Source: Tomocerus qinae (lineage: Eukaryota > Arthropoda > Collembola > Entomobryomorpha > Tomoceridae). From it: a stretch of DNA of 64,000 bases. The notes beneath the pieces are model-generated. The model searched no databases. It worked only from the letters and a program-made list of their open reading frames with translations, and was not told the origin of the DNA. The stretch spans positions 104,677,812 through 104,741,811 of the forward strand of contig CM034546.1 in assembly GCA_020055645.1 (NCBI GenBank), in the 5' to 3' direction. Shown in pieces: positions 46,832-60,022 of this stretch. Position 1 is the stretch's first letter, and the number at the start of each line of letters is the position of its first letter. Both the position numbers and the translations under genes were made by a program.

Positions 46832-49800
46832 AATATAATAATTTCTATGCAATTATTTCTAGTCCATAGTTTTCCTATGTAAAGCACTCTGACTAGGGTC
46901 ATAAAGACAGAGTACATAGTTCTAAATGCTACTTTTGTACCATAGAGTGAGAATACAGTTGCTCAGTAATTTACAACAATAATTATATGCACATGTGCTG
47001 CTAACATACATTGAAATGTTATGTCTACCTTATCTAAGTGAGAGCAACTACTAATATTAATTCAGAGGTATGGTTTGAGTGCTCAAAGGAAACTTTCTTT
47101 CCATTTCAACAAGTCATCAAGTTCAAATGACTGCAAAGAACAAAGAATGGATAAAGTGATAATTGATTTCATCCCATAATTGCTATGTAATTATAAACTT
47201 GTGGTTGAACTTGATTTGTTTCTGATATACGGCATACACGACGAAATCATTTACTGAACCAGAACAAAACTTTGATATCGAACTTCAGACGAACTGATTT
47301 GAGCCAAAAGTAATTATCTTACAAAAGACTCACGTTGATTACACTGGAAAATTCTGGTTACGGGATATTTACATTTCTTTATAAAACTTTTCGTTTCTTT
47401 ATAGTAGCATATTATTATAGCAGAGCACGAGTTATGTCAAGGTATACTTTAATTATATATGTATTACTTGTGTCCACATGCTCTTACTAGTGCATCAATT
47501 TACCTTAGGACTTTGATAAGTTTCGCCACATTATAACATGTTCAATTAATGAACTTGCGATATAGCTCTTGCCTCTCTTGTCGAATGCAACTGAAAGTAA
47601 TTAACTATTTGTAACGATCTGTGGCACATTGAATAATTTGAACACAATTATTTCTTCGCACCTACGCAACAATTTTTGGTCCCTTCTTTCTGAACAACCC
47701 CATCTGTAATATAATATCACAAAGCAGCAGAAAGATTTAGTTTAGAAATTGTCAGTGTTTATTTACTAATCAGAGTGATTCACAAGGAAGAGCAAGAACT
47801 AATTCGAACGTTTCAAGCTAAAAGCAATCAAATTCGATTTTTATGATTTACTTCGACAATTCTTTATAATAATTATAGTAGCCAAATTTTCGATACTTAG
47901 TAGGAGTAACAGATAAAATGTATGTAAGTACTTAGGTAATAGGTACAGTAGGAAGATAGGAATAAAACATTTTAACAAAAAATTGTTGATAGTAAATATA
48001 ATTTAAATTACCCCATAGTCCCATTCTCTTATATAAAAGTCAATCATCTTTAACTGTCGTTTCAAAATAGAGTACATCACGTTTAATTCTAAAATCGTAG
48101 GCCACATTCCTAACGAAATGCATAAAAGTTTAAGAAAATGTATATATTATGCAGACTGGGTGCGATCAACTGTATTTGGCAGCAAAGTAATTATCTACAT
48201 AAAACTTATTGAGTTAAATATAAGACAATGGCCACTTCTGCATTTGACTACTTGTATGCATTTAATAACAATGTATTATGGTCTGAATAGAATCTTTACA
48301 AGTTACATTAGTACAATGGTAATATTAAATATTCAGGTACTAATAACTATATGCATGATACTATTCCTACAGTAGTAAAGTAATAAGCATAATAGTTGCT
48401 CCTTAGTGTATGTTAACGAATTGAAAAACAAATTCAACGAGTAGGGACTGAAGAAAGCAACATTTGTAAGCCTATGTGGTGTACCTAAGTAGATAATGAT
48501 AGCTTAGTGTTTTACATAAAGTATGTTAGGGAATGGGATGAGGACAAAGCATGCATTAACATATAGTGCGTATACAGATAGTATATAATAATATTAAATG
48601 GTTTGGACAAAGTTTAGTAAAATTGTATCTTTGTGGAGGGTTTACATGAAGTAATGTAGCAAGAAGAAGTATGCCATCAGAAACGACAATGGGTTTCCTT
48701 CTGAGATTCCTCATTAACGGGAGTATTCTAATTATTGTCATTCTTTCAGAAAAGCTTTAGAGTTGGGGGAACTAAAAAGATAAAAACCAAGACTTGAGTA
48801 ACTATAGCTGTTATACGAGATAATAATGCAAGAGTAGAAGGTAGGTAAGAACGACAAATGCGAAGAAGACAGCAATACAATGACATAATAACAACTACAC
48901 AACGACACAGAGACACAATTCGCGTTGATAACACGCATAACAAGTAATATGGAGCTGTAAGCATTGTAAGAATGAATAGAACTCTCTCTCTCTGCATGCA
49001 AACTACGCAAACAACAGCTACCCAAAAACGAGTATATCGTTTCTATATATTATTTGCTTAGTTTCTTGCTTCTGTTGGTCTTGCAAGATCTTGGCTGAAA
49101 GTGATGGTATTTATTTAAAGGGAGAAGATTCGTTCTTGTCTCTTATCGTGTCTCATCTTTTCTACTTGACTCTAGGTTTGCCGTTGTTTCCATTACTTAG
49201 TAGTATAGCAGTAGCAGTAGTAGAATGAATGACACTATGTACACAAATACAATGTGTATATATTTATATTTCCCTACAGCAATGTCCTATTGGACATTTG
49301 TACATCTCCCCAGCATTTTACCCTCTTGCGTAAGGAAATTACTTTACTTTATTTACAGTATTTTCCATCGTTTTGACAAGGTAAGGGAAAAATGATTTTT
49401 CGACAGCCATTTTATTCTATAGAGTCGACTCCGTTTACTCCGACCTATGTGCTCTAAGAAAACACATTAGGAGAACTCTTGATTTATATGTAGTTATTGT
49501 TATGTTGAATAGAGTCACATTTTACATTAAAATTACATTATGCTTGCTCAATTCACTTAGGTACTATTCTCTAAAAAAATTCAATAAAATTCATCTTTTC
49601 TAGAAGAAGCACGTCTTGAAAACATTCTTGGTTGTGTAACGTTTCCTTTGACTTTGCTTTGGCTATGTTGACTTTGGGTGTAGTATTGTTATGTAGTTAT
49701 TAATACTGCAAAGAATGTATATGTACATAAAAATATACCTACATAAATGTCATAGGGTATGTGTACTTATCCGCTACTTGATAGCGACTCTATTTGTGTG

Positions 49801-52800
49801 AGATTTATTATTATAATAGATAATAGAATTTCATAACAACTATGTACTATTATTGCATAGAAAGGTATATTTTGTATAAAAGAACTTTTATTGTAGTAGT
49901 TCGTATATGATAAATATGTCTGCAAATTATTATGCTGTTCGATATGCATTGTTATCTTAGTTTATGTATAGTTAGGCTAAAGAGTGAAATGTTGTTCTCG
50001 AGCTGAATGGTGAATGAGGCTTTTGTATTGAATTACACAGAACCACACTCATGGTCACAGCACTGTAGACATCGCATCACATCTGATATCAATGCACACA
50101 GCCAAGACAATCAAGCTGACAATGAGCCGTTGCCAACTTATCTCATCTCAAAGCAAATCAAACCACTTTCTACAATAATGCACTACGCCACCTTATAAGA
50201 GTCTTATCCCTCTCATCACAATCACGTAACTTTACATCAATATCTCATCTTCCACAAATAGTACGTGTAACTCATCTTTTATCACTTCAACAGCTATACA
50301 AAATAAATAACAGATGCAGTTCGGGTCACTGAGTAGTTTTATGATTATGATATTTACAATCTGATAGTATTATTGCTATCTAGGTTAATCATGCGTCGTT
50401 CCTACTAGATTTCCAGGGATTTTAGGATTAATTCTGCCAACTTCTATACTATCTTGGCATTAGCTCCTAATAGTTAGCTACTTCTATACAGAATTACGTA
50501 AAGTGGTCACCTAATTACATTACATGCCAGAAATATCTTTCCGTGCACTTAATTCCCAAATAACACCTACAGCCACAGTCACCTCGCACTCCTAGTATAC
50601 ATTTAATGTAGATAATGTTTCATTATTTTCTCGCCAATATGTAACTTTTAAGCATACACTTCGGAGTGTTTTCGCCACAATACTGCGGAAATGAGTTCTT
50701 GAGGAAAGTGGAATTCCATGTTGTGCTTTAATAATAAACACAATTGAAATTGGCAAGGTTATGTTTATTTCGGACTACTTAAACCTTTTCTCTCCCTTCC
50801 TTCTCTACAATTTTGCATTTCAAGTAGAAACCTATTCTACACTATCTCTGCTATTTTAGATAAGTTATACTATGTAACTCCAGACGCATTTATTACTTAT
50901 CCCAAACTACTAGATTGTGTGCATATCAGAATTAAAGCTATTTCCTTTCGTCTTTCAATTTTCAAACTTCAAACAAGTGCCATTTAATTTCTTTCGTGTT
51001 CTAAGAAGCATGTAGTCGTTTGTGTGTCAATTTCTTCTGTGACCTACCACGTTTAGCTTTCAAAATGAATCAAGAGCATTATACAAACAATAGGTACTAG
51101 GAAGGAAGGAGAGCTTTGAACTAAGATTCATTTGCCGTAAAATAAATATAAATTGTACCTACCTGTACCTACATTTAAAATAGAGACTAAAATGTATTTA
51201 GTGTTATATTCCCCTCTGTGAACTTTTGTTGTTTTATGCAGCTACAGCTTTTGTAGTACCTCGTAAGCTAAAATGGACTGTTGCTGTAATACCTTTGTAT
51301 TTGTGATTTACGAGTATTTGCTTTGAAATGAGTTGCACATAACTAATGTATACTTTCTTTTTTATACGAAATGAAAAAATCTAGAGTGATGTATGGAAAA
51401 TAATTTAGTTGGTTATTAGCACAAATTACGGCTATCCACTTAAGTGCATATGGTTATGCAGTTGTAGTGTGTCTATAGGTACAAGGGTATTTTAGTTTAT
51501 GTGCACATTTGCAATTTAATCAATTTAGCAAGTGCATTGATATTGATGTGTATTGCAGTACTGAATAGGAATTCGATAGGAGTCAAATCATAAAAAGAGT
51601 GTATGTCGCAATTAGTGTTTATTTAAGAATGGATGTAGTAGTAGTAGGTTGACTTAAGACAAGTGTATATTTAGGTAGTGTGTATTAGTATATGGAGTAC
51701 AAAGTACAGTAGCAGCAGGAGCAGAAAGGAAAAGGCAGCACCACCCCAGATGCAAATGTAAAACCACGCTAGATCTGCTTATGCCTACAGCAATAAAATT
51801 AATGTTTCTCAATATATCTTAGAAATGCAATAAAAATGAAATCAAGAATTTCATGCAGAACGCACAAGATAAAGCACTCTGCAGGCTTGATGTCATTTAA
51901 TTGAGAACACTAAGCCTATGAATTGGTTCTAATGGACTGACTATGACAGATGCTATCAGTGCCATGCCACGCCAATATTCCCTGGTTCTCTACACTCTCT
52001 GCCTAATAGAGCAGGTAGGTATGATTTGAGAATTTCAGAGTACAAATATAATTAAGTTCACTTCGTTCAATTCATTTGGGTAGACATAGTCGAACTTACT
52101 CCCAGGCATTTGTCTGCCAAGATGAGAAATAATCTTTATCCATTGCATCTGTGGTCCAAGACATTATTAACGTACACTCTCCTACGTAAACATTCAATAG
52201 GAAATGTGCAAACTTTGCAAACACTATTAGTGCTGGGAGTATATTCATTTGTACGAATATCCTATCTGATGTCAGGGAGTATGATACGGTTTAAACACAA
52301 CCAATTTTGTCTTATGTCTATATACAGACCATAAATCTATAAATGCAGACAATGCCAATTGGTATACATTCTCGAGTCTAATTTACTCTGAATTTATGAC
52401 TTGCCTTATCATATCAGCTCTCTCGCTCATTATCAGAAGGTAACATTTTATTTCATTGCTTTACCGCACGTAATTTACGTTATACTGCTTTTGTAAATAT
52501 CCCTTTCAAACTCGATACTAATAAGCGAATAGCACATTCAAGCAATACTAATCACAAATGATCTATTGATCTTTACATACACTTCCTCCTGCTTATCCTT
52601 CATTGCTATGTACCAATCTGCCATAGGTAGAAACCCATTTTATTACACTAAAACACAAAAGCCATCATAGTTTAATATCAATATTTATTGCTCCCATTTA
52701 TCCAATGATTTATTCAGATTGAATTGTCTAATTCATTGATTCTAATATTTTATTGTGAATTCGCTTACCATTTTAATTAGTTGAGAAATAATACTTTTAA

Positions 52801-53851
52801 CTAGCATTACAGATCATTCCACTGTCCGTGCAGTTAATGCATATCGAAATTCGCATTTCCTACTAACGTAAACACTTGAATTAATTACCAAAGACTAACC
52901 AGGTTTACTTGGTTAACTTTTCCTTTTTGTGGTTTCCTGGCTTTTACACTGAGAATCAACCAAGTGCTAAAGTTTTGGCAGAGGTTTCCTCTTTACTTCG
53001 AGAATTCACATACTTCTCAATCATAACAATTCTTGCTTAACAAATATTGTTATTGTTAGTGCACCTTTTCGTCTGTAACGAACATTATCCAATTGTAAAG
53101 TACCATAGTACACCTCGTGCGTGTAAATTAATTGCACAAGACGATGAACCTCGTCGTAATAGTAATCTTTACATACTTAAAAAATACAGAGATTTACATA
53201 TAAATATTTTCTTAAAATTCGAATCTCATTTCGTTCAGTATTGCGTGATAATTGCGTATGACTTATGAGTAAACAGTTTATGGCACATGATAATCTTAAA
53301 ATACGGAAATCGGAACTCTTTCTAACTATCTGCGAAATGCACTTTAAAGCAGTTGGTACATATGGACAATAAATTAGCTATGCATTATTTATGCTATGCA
53401 TTTTAATAGCTGAAGTGGTATTTTAGCATTTTGTTTTGATATTTTACAATTAATTGTAAACTTTAAAAATAAGTGAATCCAGTTTGTAGATAGCAATGTA
53501 GTAGTTATAATGGTGAATTCGAACACGAAAAAATCAACCAAGTCGTGGTAAATAGAATTGAATTTTGAGCATTTTTTAATGACAGGAGTAGTAGCAGTTA
53601 AAAACAGCTTAAAATTTACAGGATTGAATGAGATCCTGTAAGTGTTGTGTAAATACATTTTTGAGGTCGAATTAGATAACAGGAACGGAAAAGTGTTGTG
53701 ATAATCATAAGAGGTCAGTTGTGAACGGTTTACGTTTAATAATCAAAATATATTTCATTTGGATTGACCTCCTGGTGTAAAAAAGATTTGTCTAGATTGT
53801 TTCGGGCTTGCCAATATCATTTACATTACCAATTTTCTGAAATGTCATCCA
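46832..53851. other. Intergenic region, nothing recognised
   Basis: About 7 kb of AT-rich sequence. Open frames here (for example 48,118-48,375; 48,738-49,025; 52,110-52,334; 53,389-53,658) are hydrophobic or composition-driven and mostly start from non-ATG codons. A short CT run lies at about 48,984-48,995. No transposon ends were noticed. Confidence 0.45.
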
Positions 53852-54801
53852 TTAGGTATTAGATTTGACTCTTTTTTTAACGAATTTAAACATTTTAGAC
53901 ATTTTGGCCAATGGCCAATGGAGAATTTTAACCAGCAGTCGCCGGCTTCGTTTAGCCATTCCTTTTAAGCCTATAAGAAGACGTAGCCTTTTAATCTTCA
54001 GTTCTCTCCCTAATCCCTTGTGTGTCTCTTTCATTCTTAAGAATTGACGGTTCAGTTGGCACATTACATCATTTTTAAATTTGATTATCACCTCTGATAA
54101 GGTCTTTGTATCTTTTTCAATTACTTTCAGCTTGGGAATAACGTAAGATGTTATAAATACCGGATCCACCCTGTACATCTGAAAGAATTCTTCACTATTG
54201 ATAATATGATCAGTAACGTTATTCACATTCAACTGAGTCATTTGAATTTCTTGCAGACAACGTTTCCTCAATTTCTCAACTCTTTGATTGCATACTACAG
54301 TATATAATAGTAGGTGAAGAAGTTCTTCCAAATCTTTTATTTGGCGTGACATTTCTAAAAGGTAAGCTTCTTTAGAATTTAAAGAAGTTTCTGCATTTTG
54401 GTCTTCAGTAATGAATCGGTGAACAATGACTTTGTATTCATCAATTTGGTATACCAAATCTTTGAACTCAGAAATCAGTTTTCCTATGACAATTAATTTC
54501 GTACATTCTCCAGCTACTCCAGCATTTTCCACTTCAAATCGAGCCTCTTCACACAAGCAGTGACTACATTTTTAGTTTACTAGTCACATTATTTTAGCAA
54601 ATCTCCATTGATCAACATTTATTCTAAAACAATGCCATATTATCTTTCTCGATAATATTTTCATTAATTAATAGATGTTTCATAAAATATTTCATTAAAA
54701 TATATTCCTGAATAAACTTACATCATATCATCTTGATCTGGCGCCTGTTCAATGACACGGAAAAGTGTATCATTGTCATCTTTATGTTTGCCTCCCCCCA
54801 T
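53852..54801 (-). CDS. Two-exon gene: helical cytoplasmic protein with N-terminal Gly-Gly-Gly, unknown family
   Basis: Exon 1 is 54,801-54,722 and exon 2 is 54,563-53,852, separated by a 158-base intron with donor AT|GTAAGT and acceptor TAG|TCA. The phases agree (26 codons plus two bases, then one base), giving 263 residues. The start MGGGKHKDDNDTLFRVIEQ supports the ATG: Gly2 followed by Lys/His resembles an N-myristoylation signal. Residues about 40-215 are rich in Leu, Glu, Lys and Ile in helical, coiled-coil-like patterns, with no membrane segment. The last 50 residues are strongly basic (MAKRSRRLLVKILHW, FVKKRVKS), suggesting membrane-surface or nucleic-acid contact. No domain is recognised. 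It lies divergently to the gene at 55,493. The acceptor has a weak pyrimidine tract, the main doubt. Confidence 0.72.
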
Positions 54802-55492
54802 TCCGTTGGTAATTGTTTAGCAGCTCTATTGGCTTGAATGAGTTGTATAGCTTTTTATCGTTTCTTACTATTCTGATGCTACGGTAGGATGTAGGATGTA
54901 TCCACTTTAGTATTTTAGCTTTTTAGATCAAACAAGAATTCATCAAAATAATTTTATCTGCTACTATTTCGTGAGCTCTTCCTCTATGTTTATAAAAAAT
55001 TACAACAGTATTATTGCACTCTCCTCCGCAATAAATTATCTTGGTTCTGATAGTTTAGAATAGTATCTCGAAACGATACCGGTGAGTTTGTGATATGTTC
55101 CCTTTTTCTCCAGCCACTTTTGAGATTCCAGTAACTTTTGTATTACAAAAGTATCAGTTTATCAGAATCAAAAGAGTTTTTCACTTGGTATCACTTTGGA
55201 TCGCCTTAGCAATTTCTTCTAACATATCCGATTCTACTAAGTAGATTTCTTCCGCTTGTATTGTCAGAAGAACTACAATCTATCGTTGTATTGTAACTGA
55301 GTATAGCAGCAAAACAGGAAAACTTTTGTTGGTGCCACCTTCCTTGACTTTTCTTGATTTTGGCCCTTTCCATTCTTCATGTTCATGTATTTTCAACTTT
55401 GATTTACAAAATAGCTAATCTAGACAAGACTTACAGAGTATACCGTTTCATATAATGATGTGTTTACTCACATTAAGGCTTTAGATGTGCGG
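54802..55492. promoter_or_regulatory. Divergent intergenic region between two genes
   Basis: The 691 bases between the two start codons must hold the 5' untranslated regions and promoters of both genes. A TATAAT-like word (about 55,451-55,456) lies some 40 bases before the plus-strand ATG. No other motif is convincing. Confidence 0.4.
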
Positions 55493-56444
55493 ATGGCAAA
55501 ACTATTACATTCCTGGTGAGAGTTGAATATTCAAAATTTATAACTTTCAAACTTCAAAATATTTTAACATCATTATTGGTAAAAAATCAACTTAGAGGTA
55601 ACAGATTGATCCTTCCTATATCGTTTATAGTGTCATTCTTTGTACTCTGTATGCTGTCCATGTCGTCGATAGTGCTGATAGCACTGATAATGTCATGACT
55701 AACACCACTGATAATGTCATGACTAATACCACTGATAATGCCATGGCTAGGACCACTGTTAATGTCATGACTAGGCCTACTGAGAATGTCACGGCTAAGA
55801 CCACTGAAAATGTCATGGCCAATACCACTGAAATGATATCAGAATCAACTTCTGTTGGACAAAATGGTACTAATATCACCTCGACCATCAATGATACCTC
55901 CACAAGGATTCCAATGGATATTGTTACCGAAATACCAATGCTTCCACTGGGACTTCATAGTCTGAATGGAAGATCCCAACTTCGTAGCTATTGTGATTAC
56001 ATTCTTTACACAACTCTACAATTACCTATCCAAAAATTTAAATATAATCGAGATATGTCCAAAAAGATGGAATTACCTGAAGATTATTATCCAGCATACA
56101 AAAGGATTAATCTACGACTCAAGGTTACGGAATTAGAGGTAGGAGATTTGGTTTGCAACACCGATGGTTTTGAACTTGGCTTCCAGACTGCAATGCAATG
56201 CAGCAGTATCACCAAACGATGTGAATGCCTGACCATAAATGGTTTTCATACTGTGCAACCTCTTGGAGTAGTCGGCTGTCTGGCAGATATTGGTTCATTT
56301 TGTCAACCTGGAGATATTGAATGTGCTTTCGGCCAAGACTGCTTTGACGGAGTATGTAGAGATGGAGGAATTAAATTGATTCCCAGTGCTAAGGTTCTAG
56401 CTCCAATAATCATATTGTGGAGTATTTACAATTTCCTGCCATAA
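55493..56444 (+). CDS. Two-exon gene: secreted, Thr-repeat, Cys-rich, probably GPI-anchored surface protein
   Basis: Exon 1 (55,493-55,515) encodes MAKLLHS plus two bases and ends at TG|GTGAGA. Exon 2 (55,631-56,444) follows the acceptor CGTTTATAG, restoring phase and giving 278 residues. The join yields a clear signal peptide, MAKLLHSCVILCTLYAVHVV, cut near Asp21-Ser25. Residues 26-73 are six 8-residue repeats of TDNVMTNT type with N-glycosylation sequons, likely a glycosylated stalk. A domain with ten cysteines (129, 183, 198, 205, 207, 224, 232, 239, 245, 250), including RCECL and ECAFGQDCFDGVC, resembles small EB-like modules of insect surface proteins. The hydrophobic tail VLAPIIILWSIYNFLP after a Ser/Ala/Lys stretch suggests a GPI anchor. 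Ligand unknown. Confidence 0.78.
55683..55826 (+). repeat. Six tandem 24-bp coding repeats
   Basis: Units of ACT GAT AAT GTC ATG ACT type repeat six times, in frame, with increasing divergence toward the 3' end. They encode the Thr/Asn-rich stalk of the secreted protein. The repeat keeps the opposite strand open too, producing a spurious antisense frame. Confidence 0.92.
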
Positions 56445-56621
56445 ATATTTTTCTAACACCATTTGGGAACTTAGTACACACTTGGGCGAATTAAGGCTAG
56501 AAAATTGTATATAATATCCTGTTTCACCAACTTTGCTCAACCTTTTTTATTACAAAACCCTCTATGATTTACCATGATGGCTTTACACGAAAATGTAATG
56601 ACGATATGATGAAAAGGACTC

Positions 56622-56627
56622 AATAAA
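56622..56627 (+). terminator. Polyadenylation signal AATAAA
   Basis: A canonical AATAAA 178 bases after the stop of the secreted-protein gene on the same strand, a sensible 3' UTR length. Confidence 0.5.
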
Positions 56628-57330
56628 TTACTACTTAAAACGATGTAATTTTTGCAAAATTGCAAATATTATTGCATTAGAATTACATATTGCCAATAAA
56701 ATAGCAATTTCATAAGTTACTACTAAACCAAACTATTCAGAATATCGATTCCATGAATCTACTACTTATATAGGTATTGAGAAGGTAAAGTTTGCTCAGT
56801 ATAAAATTAGATATGTACTCTATTTTCTATCTGCAAAAGTAATTACAGATAGTGTAGTAGCACAGCTTAGGAAGTTGTGACTACATATCAGTAATGGTAC
56901 AGGCTATTTTTCATCATTATTAATGCTATTTTGGCCTATCATAAGTAAACTATACTAATCCATCACAATTTCGTTATCGGCAATGTGGCACACAGTGTGT
57001 TGAAACAGAAAAGACCCGAATTGTACCGCAGTAAATAAGTATAGGGGTAGTATGTAAGCAAAACGAGTAACAGAACAGACGGTTCACTTTCACGGATGAC
57101 AACGCCAAAAAATTGCTTTTCGTGATTCACACATTCGTTTTCCACAGATTTAATAACATTGCAAATAGATTAAACCAGCTTATAATGTAGGCACCGATAT
57201 AGACAAATGGATTCTTAACCTTCACCGCATTTTATATCTATAGCTTGTTGTATTTACTATATCCTCGCTCTTTATACCCTCTTTTCCAGAAAACTCAAAG
57301 ATTTTCATCTAACCTGAACAGTTTTGAGGC
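56628..57330. other. Intergenic, nothing recognised
   Basis: AT-rich, with no supported gene. The minus-strand frame at 56,963-57,145 is short and shows no protein character. Confidence 0.45.
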
Positions 57331-57598
57331 AATTATGCGGAGTAAAAAACTTGCACTATGCAGTAACGACTATCTTTAGGAATGCATCTCCCTTTCATAC
57401 TAGACTGGCGAATCTTAGCATTTACATTTAATCAAATTAATAACACATTTATACATATAGCTTACAAAATTGTTAAGAAATATCGTAAACCAGTGGTGTG
57501 CTACTACAAAAATTTATCTTTGACTAAATGCTGTAATATTTGCTATACAAGTAGTCCTAAGCAAGTTTTTAGGTAATAAAATAGTACTCCGCATAATT
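57331..57598. repeat. MITE-like inverted repeat, 268 bp
   Basis: The ends carry a perfect 14-bp inverted repeat, AATTATGCGGAGTA (57,331-57,344; complement at 57,585-57,598). Just inside, AAAAACTTGC and GCAAGTTTTT pair again, offset by about 14 extra bases on the right side. No target duplication is visible, so it is a probable old MITE or a stem-forming repeat. The enclosed 64-codon frame is not considered a gene. Confidence 0.55.
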
Positions 57599-59902
57599 AT
57601 GTTTCAATTTTAATGTTTAAAGCTCAAAACGTTTCGATTTTGTAATTTCCTTCAGAAGCAAACTAAGAAAATCATTTTTAGCTCGTTAGAATGTGATTAA
57701 TTTGTATTCAAATAAACCAATGGAATTATTATACCAATGTTAAATCCCTATGAGTGGTCCGAAATGCCCCATCATACGGTATACCAAATAAAACAGATTC
57801 TTATCCCTTGTAAGCTTGTAACTAACTCGACCGGATTTAATGAATTTATCTAAGGATGCACTTTCCAAAAACTATTCTGCTAAGCACAATAGTTATTATT
57901 CAGGTTCCTTGATGATTCTACGATTTTATCAAAGTGTCACCAATAATATTAATAGCGGATCAAATATATTAAGCAAATTCATACTACAGATTGTCTACTA
58001 ATTCGCCTTTATAAATTTTATTAGATATTAAATCAATTTTGGATCAGATTTTACATGCTGAATGTATGATAAAAATACGCTACATTGACCGTACAGTATA
58101 TGATATAGTGAGTGAGGACATAAATGTTGATAAGATCATAGCGAAGGAAGAGCGATGAGTTTGACAGCAAAAACTAATTTAGGTCTCCTTCATTGATTGG
58201 CTACATCGTGAGGATGACGATTGCTATTTCCTTTCTGTAAATTTGAATCTTTACTACCTCTTGGGTCTTTTAAGGAAGTAATTTTTCCTACTCATCAATA
58301 TGTGTAGGCGATGTCAACAATGCTAATAGATCATTTCCCTTAGTAGAAGAAGCTTGAGTAGAACAAACTCAGCAGAAACCGGAGAAGATTGCTGAAAGGT
58401 TTTTGAGAAAATGAACAAGAGTAGGATGGCATAGGAGTTTCCTGTAGAGTGGAATTTTATTGCTGAATGGAGTTTTGCATTTAGTTTTATGTCATGTGAT
58501 AAAATTGGCGATGACAGAATCTCTCAAGAGCCTGTGTCAACACAGCTTTGATTTTCGAGGAATTGAATAGCTCTCCATAAGAAACTGAATGAACTGCTGG
58601 CTTCATTGCAGCATAAATTCTATTCCCAGACGCAATAAACTATATAATTTTATTTATATATAACATCCTTCAGTTTGGGCTTGGCTTTCTCGAATTTGTG
58701 CTCCAACAGACACTGTCGATTGAAAGACATATGAACCAACTCTTCTTCGGTTTATTTATTCCTTGTAACATAAAGCCCAGGGCCAATGTATTTAAAGGAG
58801 ACTCATACATAGCATGTACAGAATCTTCTTTCTAATAGATACACATTTATCTGGAAACATACATAATAGAACTGCAATTGCAAAGATGTTTTTACATGCA
58901 TAAAGGACATGTCAATACATACGATTCATCATGCAACATATTTGAATCAACGTGACAAAAAACACAGTGAAACAAAGTAAATACACACTATCGCATGCTA
59001 AAATGAGACTAGCATGACATGCATCGTATTTACATAGAACAGATGAGATAAGAATGACCGAGATGTACAAAATACAGCAGATATTATTCCACCAACAGGG
59101 ATATATAAATATGTATCTTTTCAATCATGACTCTAAACTAGTTCAATGATTTTAACTCAAGGGATTGTGCAATCTGGAGTAAATCTATCATCTAACAACT
59201 TTTACAGCCAGAGAGTGAATTTTATTTTATAATCCTGATTGGTCCATCCTCTCTGCCAGCATCTTTGAAAAATTCGTTTTTTGTACCTGTTACTACTTTC
59301 AACGAATAAAACTTTTCTGTGCTGGCAAGTAACTAAAGATGAATGATTCCTTATTCAAATAAAATTCCATTGTACAGTCTCGCCTGTTTTATTCAGATGA
59401 TTCCAGAACTTTGAATCACAGTAACAAGATCAAGATAGCCTTCTCTGTAAATTGGTTCATGAGAAACAATCAAAAATACAATTTCGCGATTTCTAGCAGT
59501 TTACGTAAATAACATTTTACCATTTACTAAGATTTTCTCATTGGTTAATCAGGGATTTCATTACAGACTCCGACTTAAGTACTAAAATAATAGTAAACTT
59601 AGTTAGTTTATCTTTAAATGCATTGCAAAGTGCATCTACATTGCTATTGATTGCTCTATAGAGCGACAACAGTTTGTCATTCAAAATGAGTAATAAAATA
59701 TTCCAAGTTGTGCTATTAAGATTGTTTTTATGACTTGATAAATTTTTATAGTTCTATTCTATGGCAGTCATTTGGCTTGGATTAGCTGACTGAGCTTGTA
59801 CTTCAAGATCCCCATTAGAAATGTTAGTCCCGCGACAGAACTCAGCTCTCAAATCGACAATTCTTTTCAATATCTGTTGTTTGTTATCGCTTAATGTACC
59901 AC
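57599..59902. other. Intergenic, possible decayed coding sequence
   Basis: No supported gene. About 58,140-58,640 is somewhat less AT-rich and, read on the minus strand, has short peptide-like pieces broken by stops, possibly a worn-out mobile element. No family is recognised. Confidence 0.35.
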
Positions 59903-60022
59903 GTTAGCAAAATAAAACGTCCGTGAAGTTCTCTGCATTGCATCGCATTACATACTGACTGTTCTAATTCTTTTTGCAATGGTAATACAGAAATACTACG
60001 ACGGGACGTTTATTTTGCTAAC
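59903..60022. mobile_element. Short MITE-like element, 120 bp
   Basis: The ends are GTTAGCAAAATAAAACGTCC on the left and, read from the right, GTTAGCAAAATAAACGTCCC: inverted repeats of about 20 bases with one indel. CAC flanks both sides (59,900-59,902; 60,023-60,025) and could be a 3-bp target duplication, though three bases could match by chance. There is no ORF. Confidence 0.6.

Noticed and set aside
46222..46882. Plus-strand frames of 166 and 82 residues
   Set aside because: They run through the palindrome array, the T22 tract and the terminal repeat of the DIRS element, so they are composition artefacts.
48738..49025. Two overlapping minus-strand frames of 95 and 83 residues
   Set aside because: Hydrophobic Ser/Leu/Val-rich products of an A-rich plus strand in two frames at once, which argues against either being coding.
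55625..55903. 92-residue minus-strand frame
   Set aside because: Antisense of the 24-bp coding repeat. Its Val/Leu/Met repeats are a by-product.
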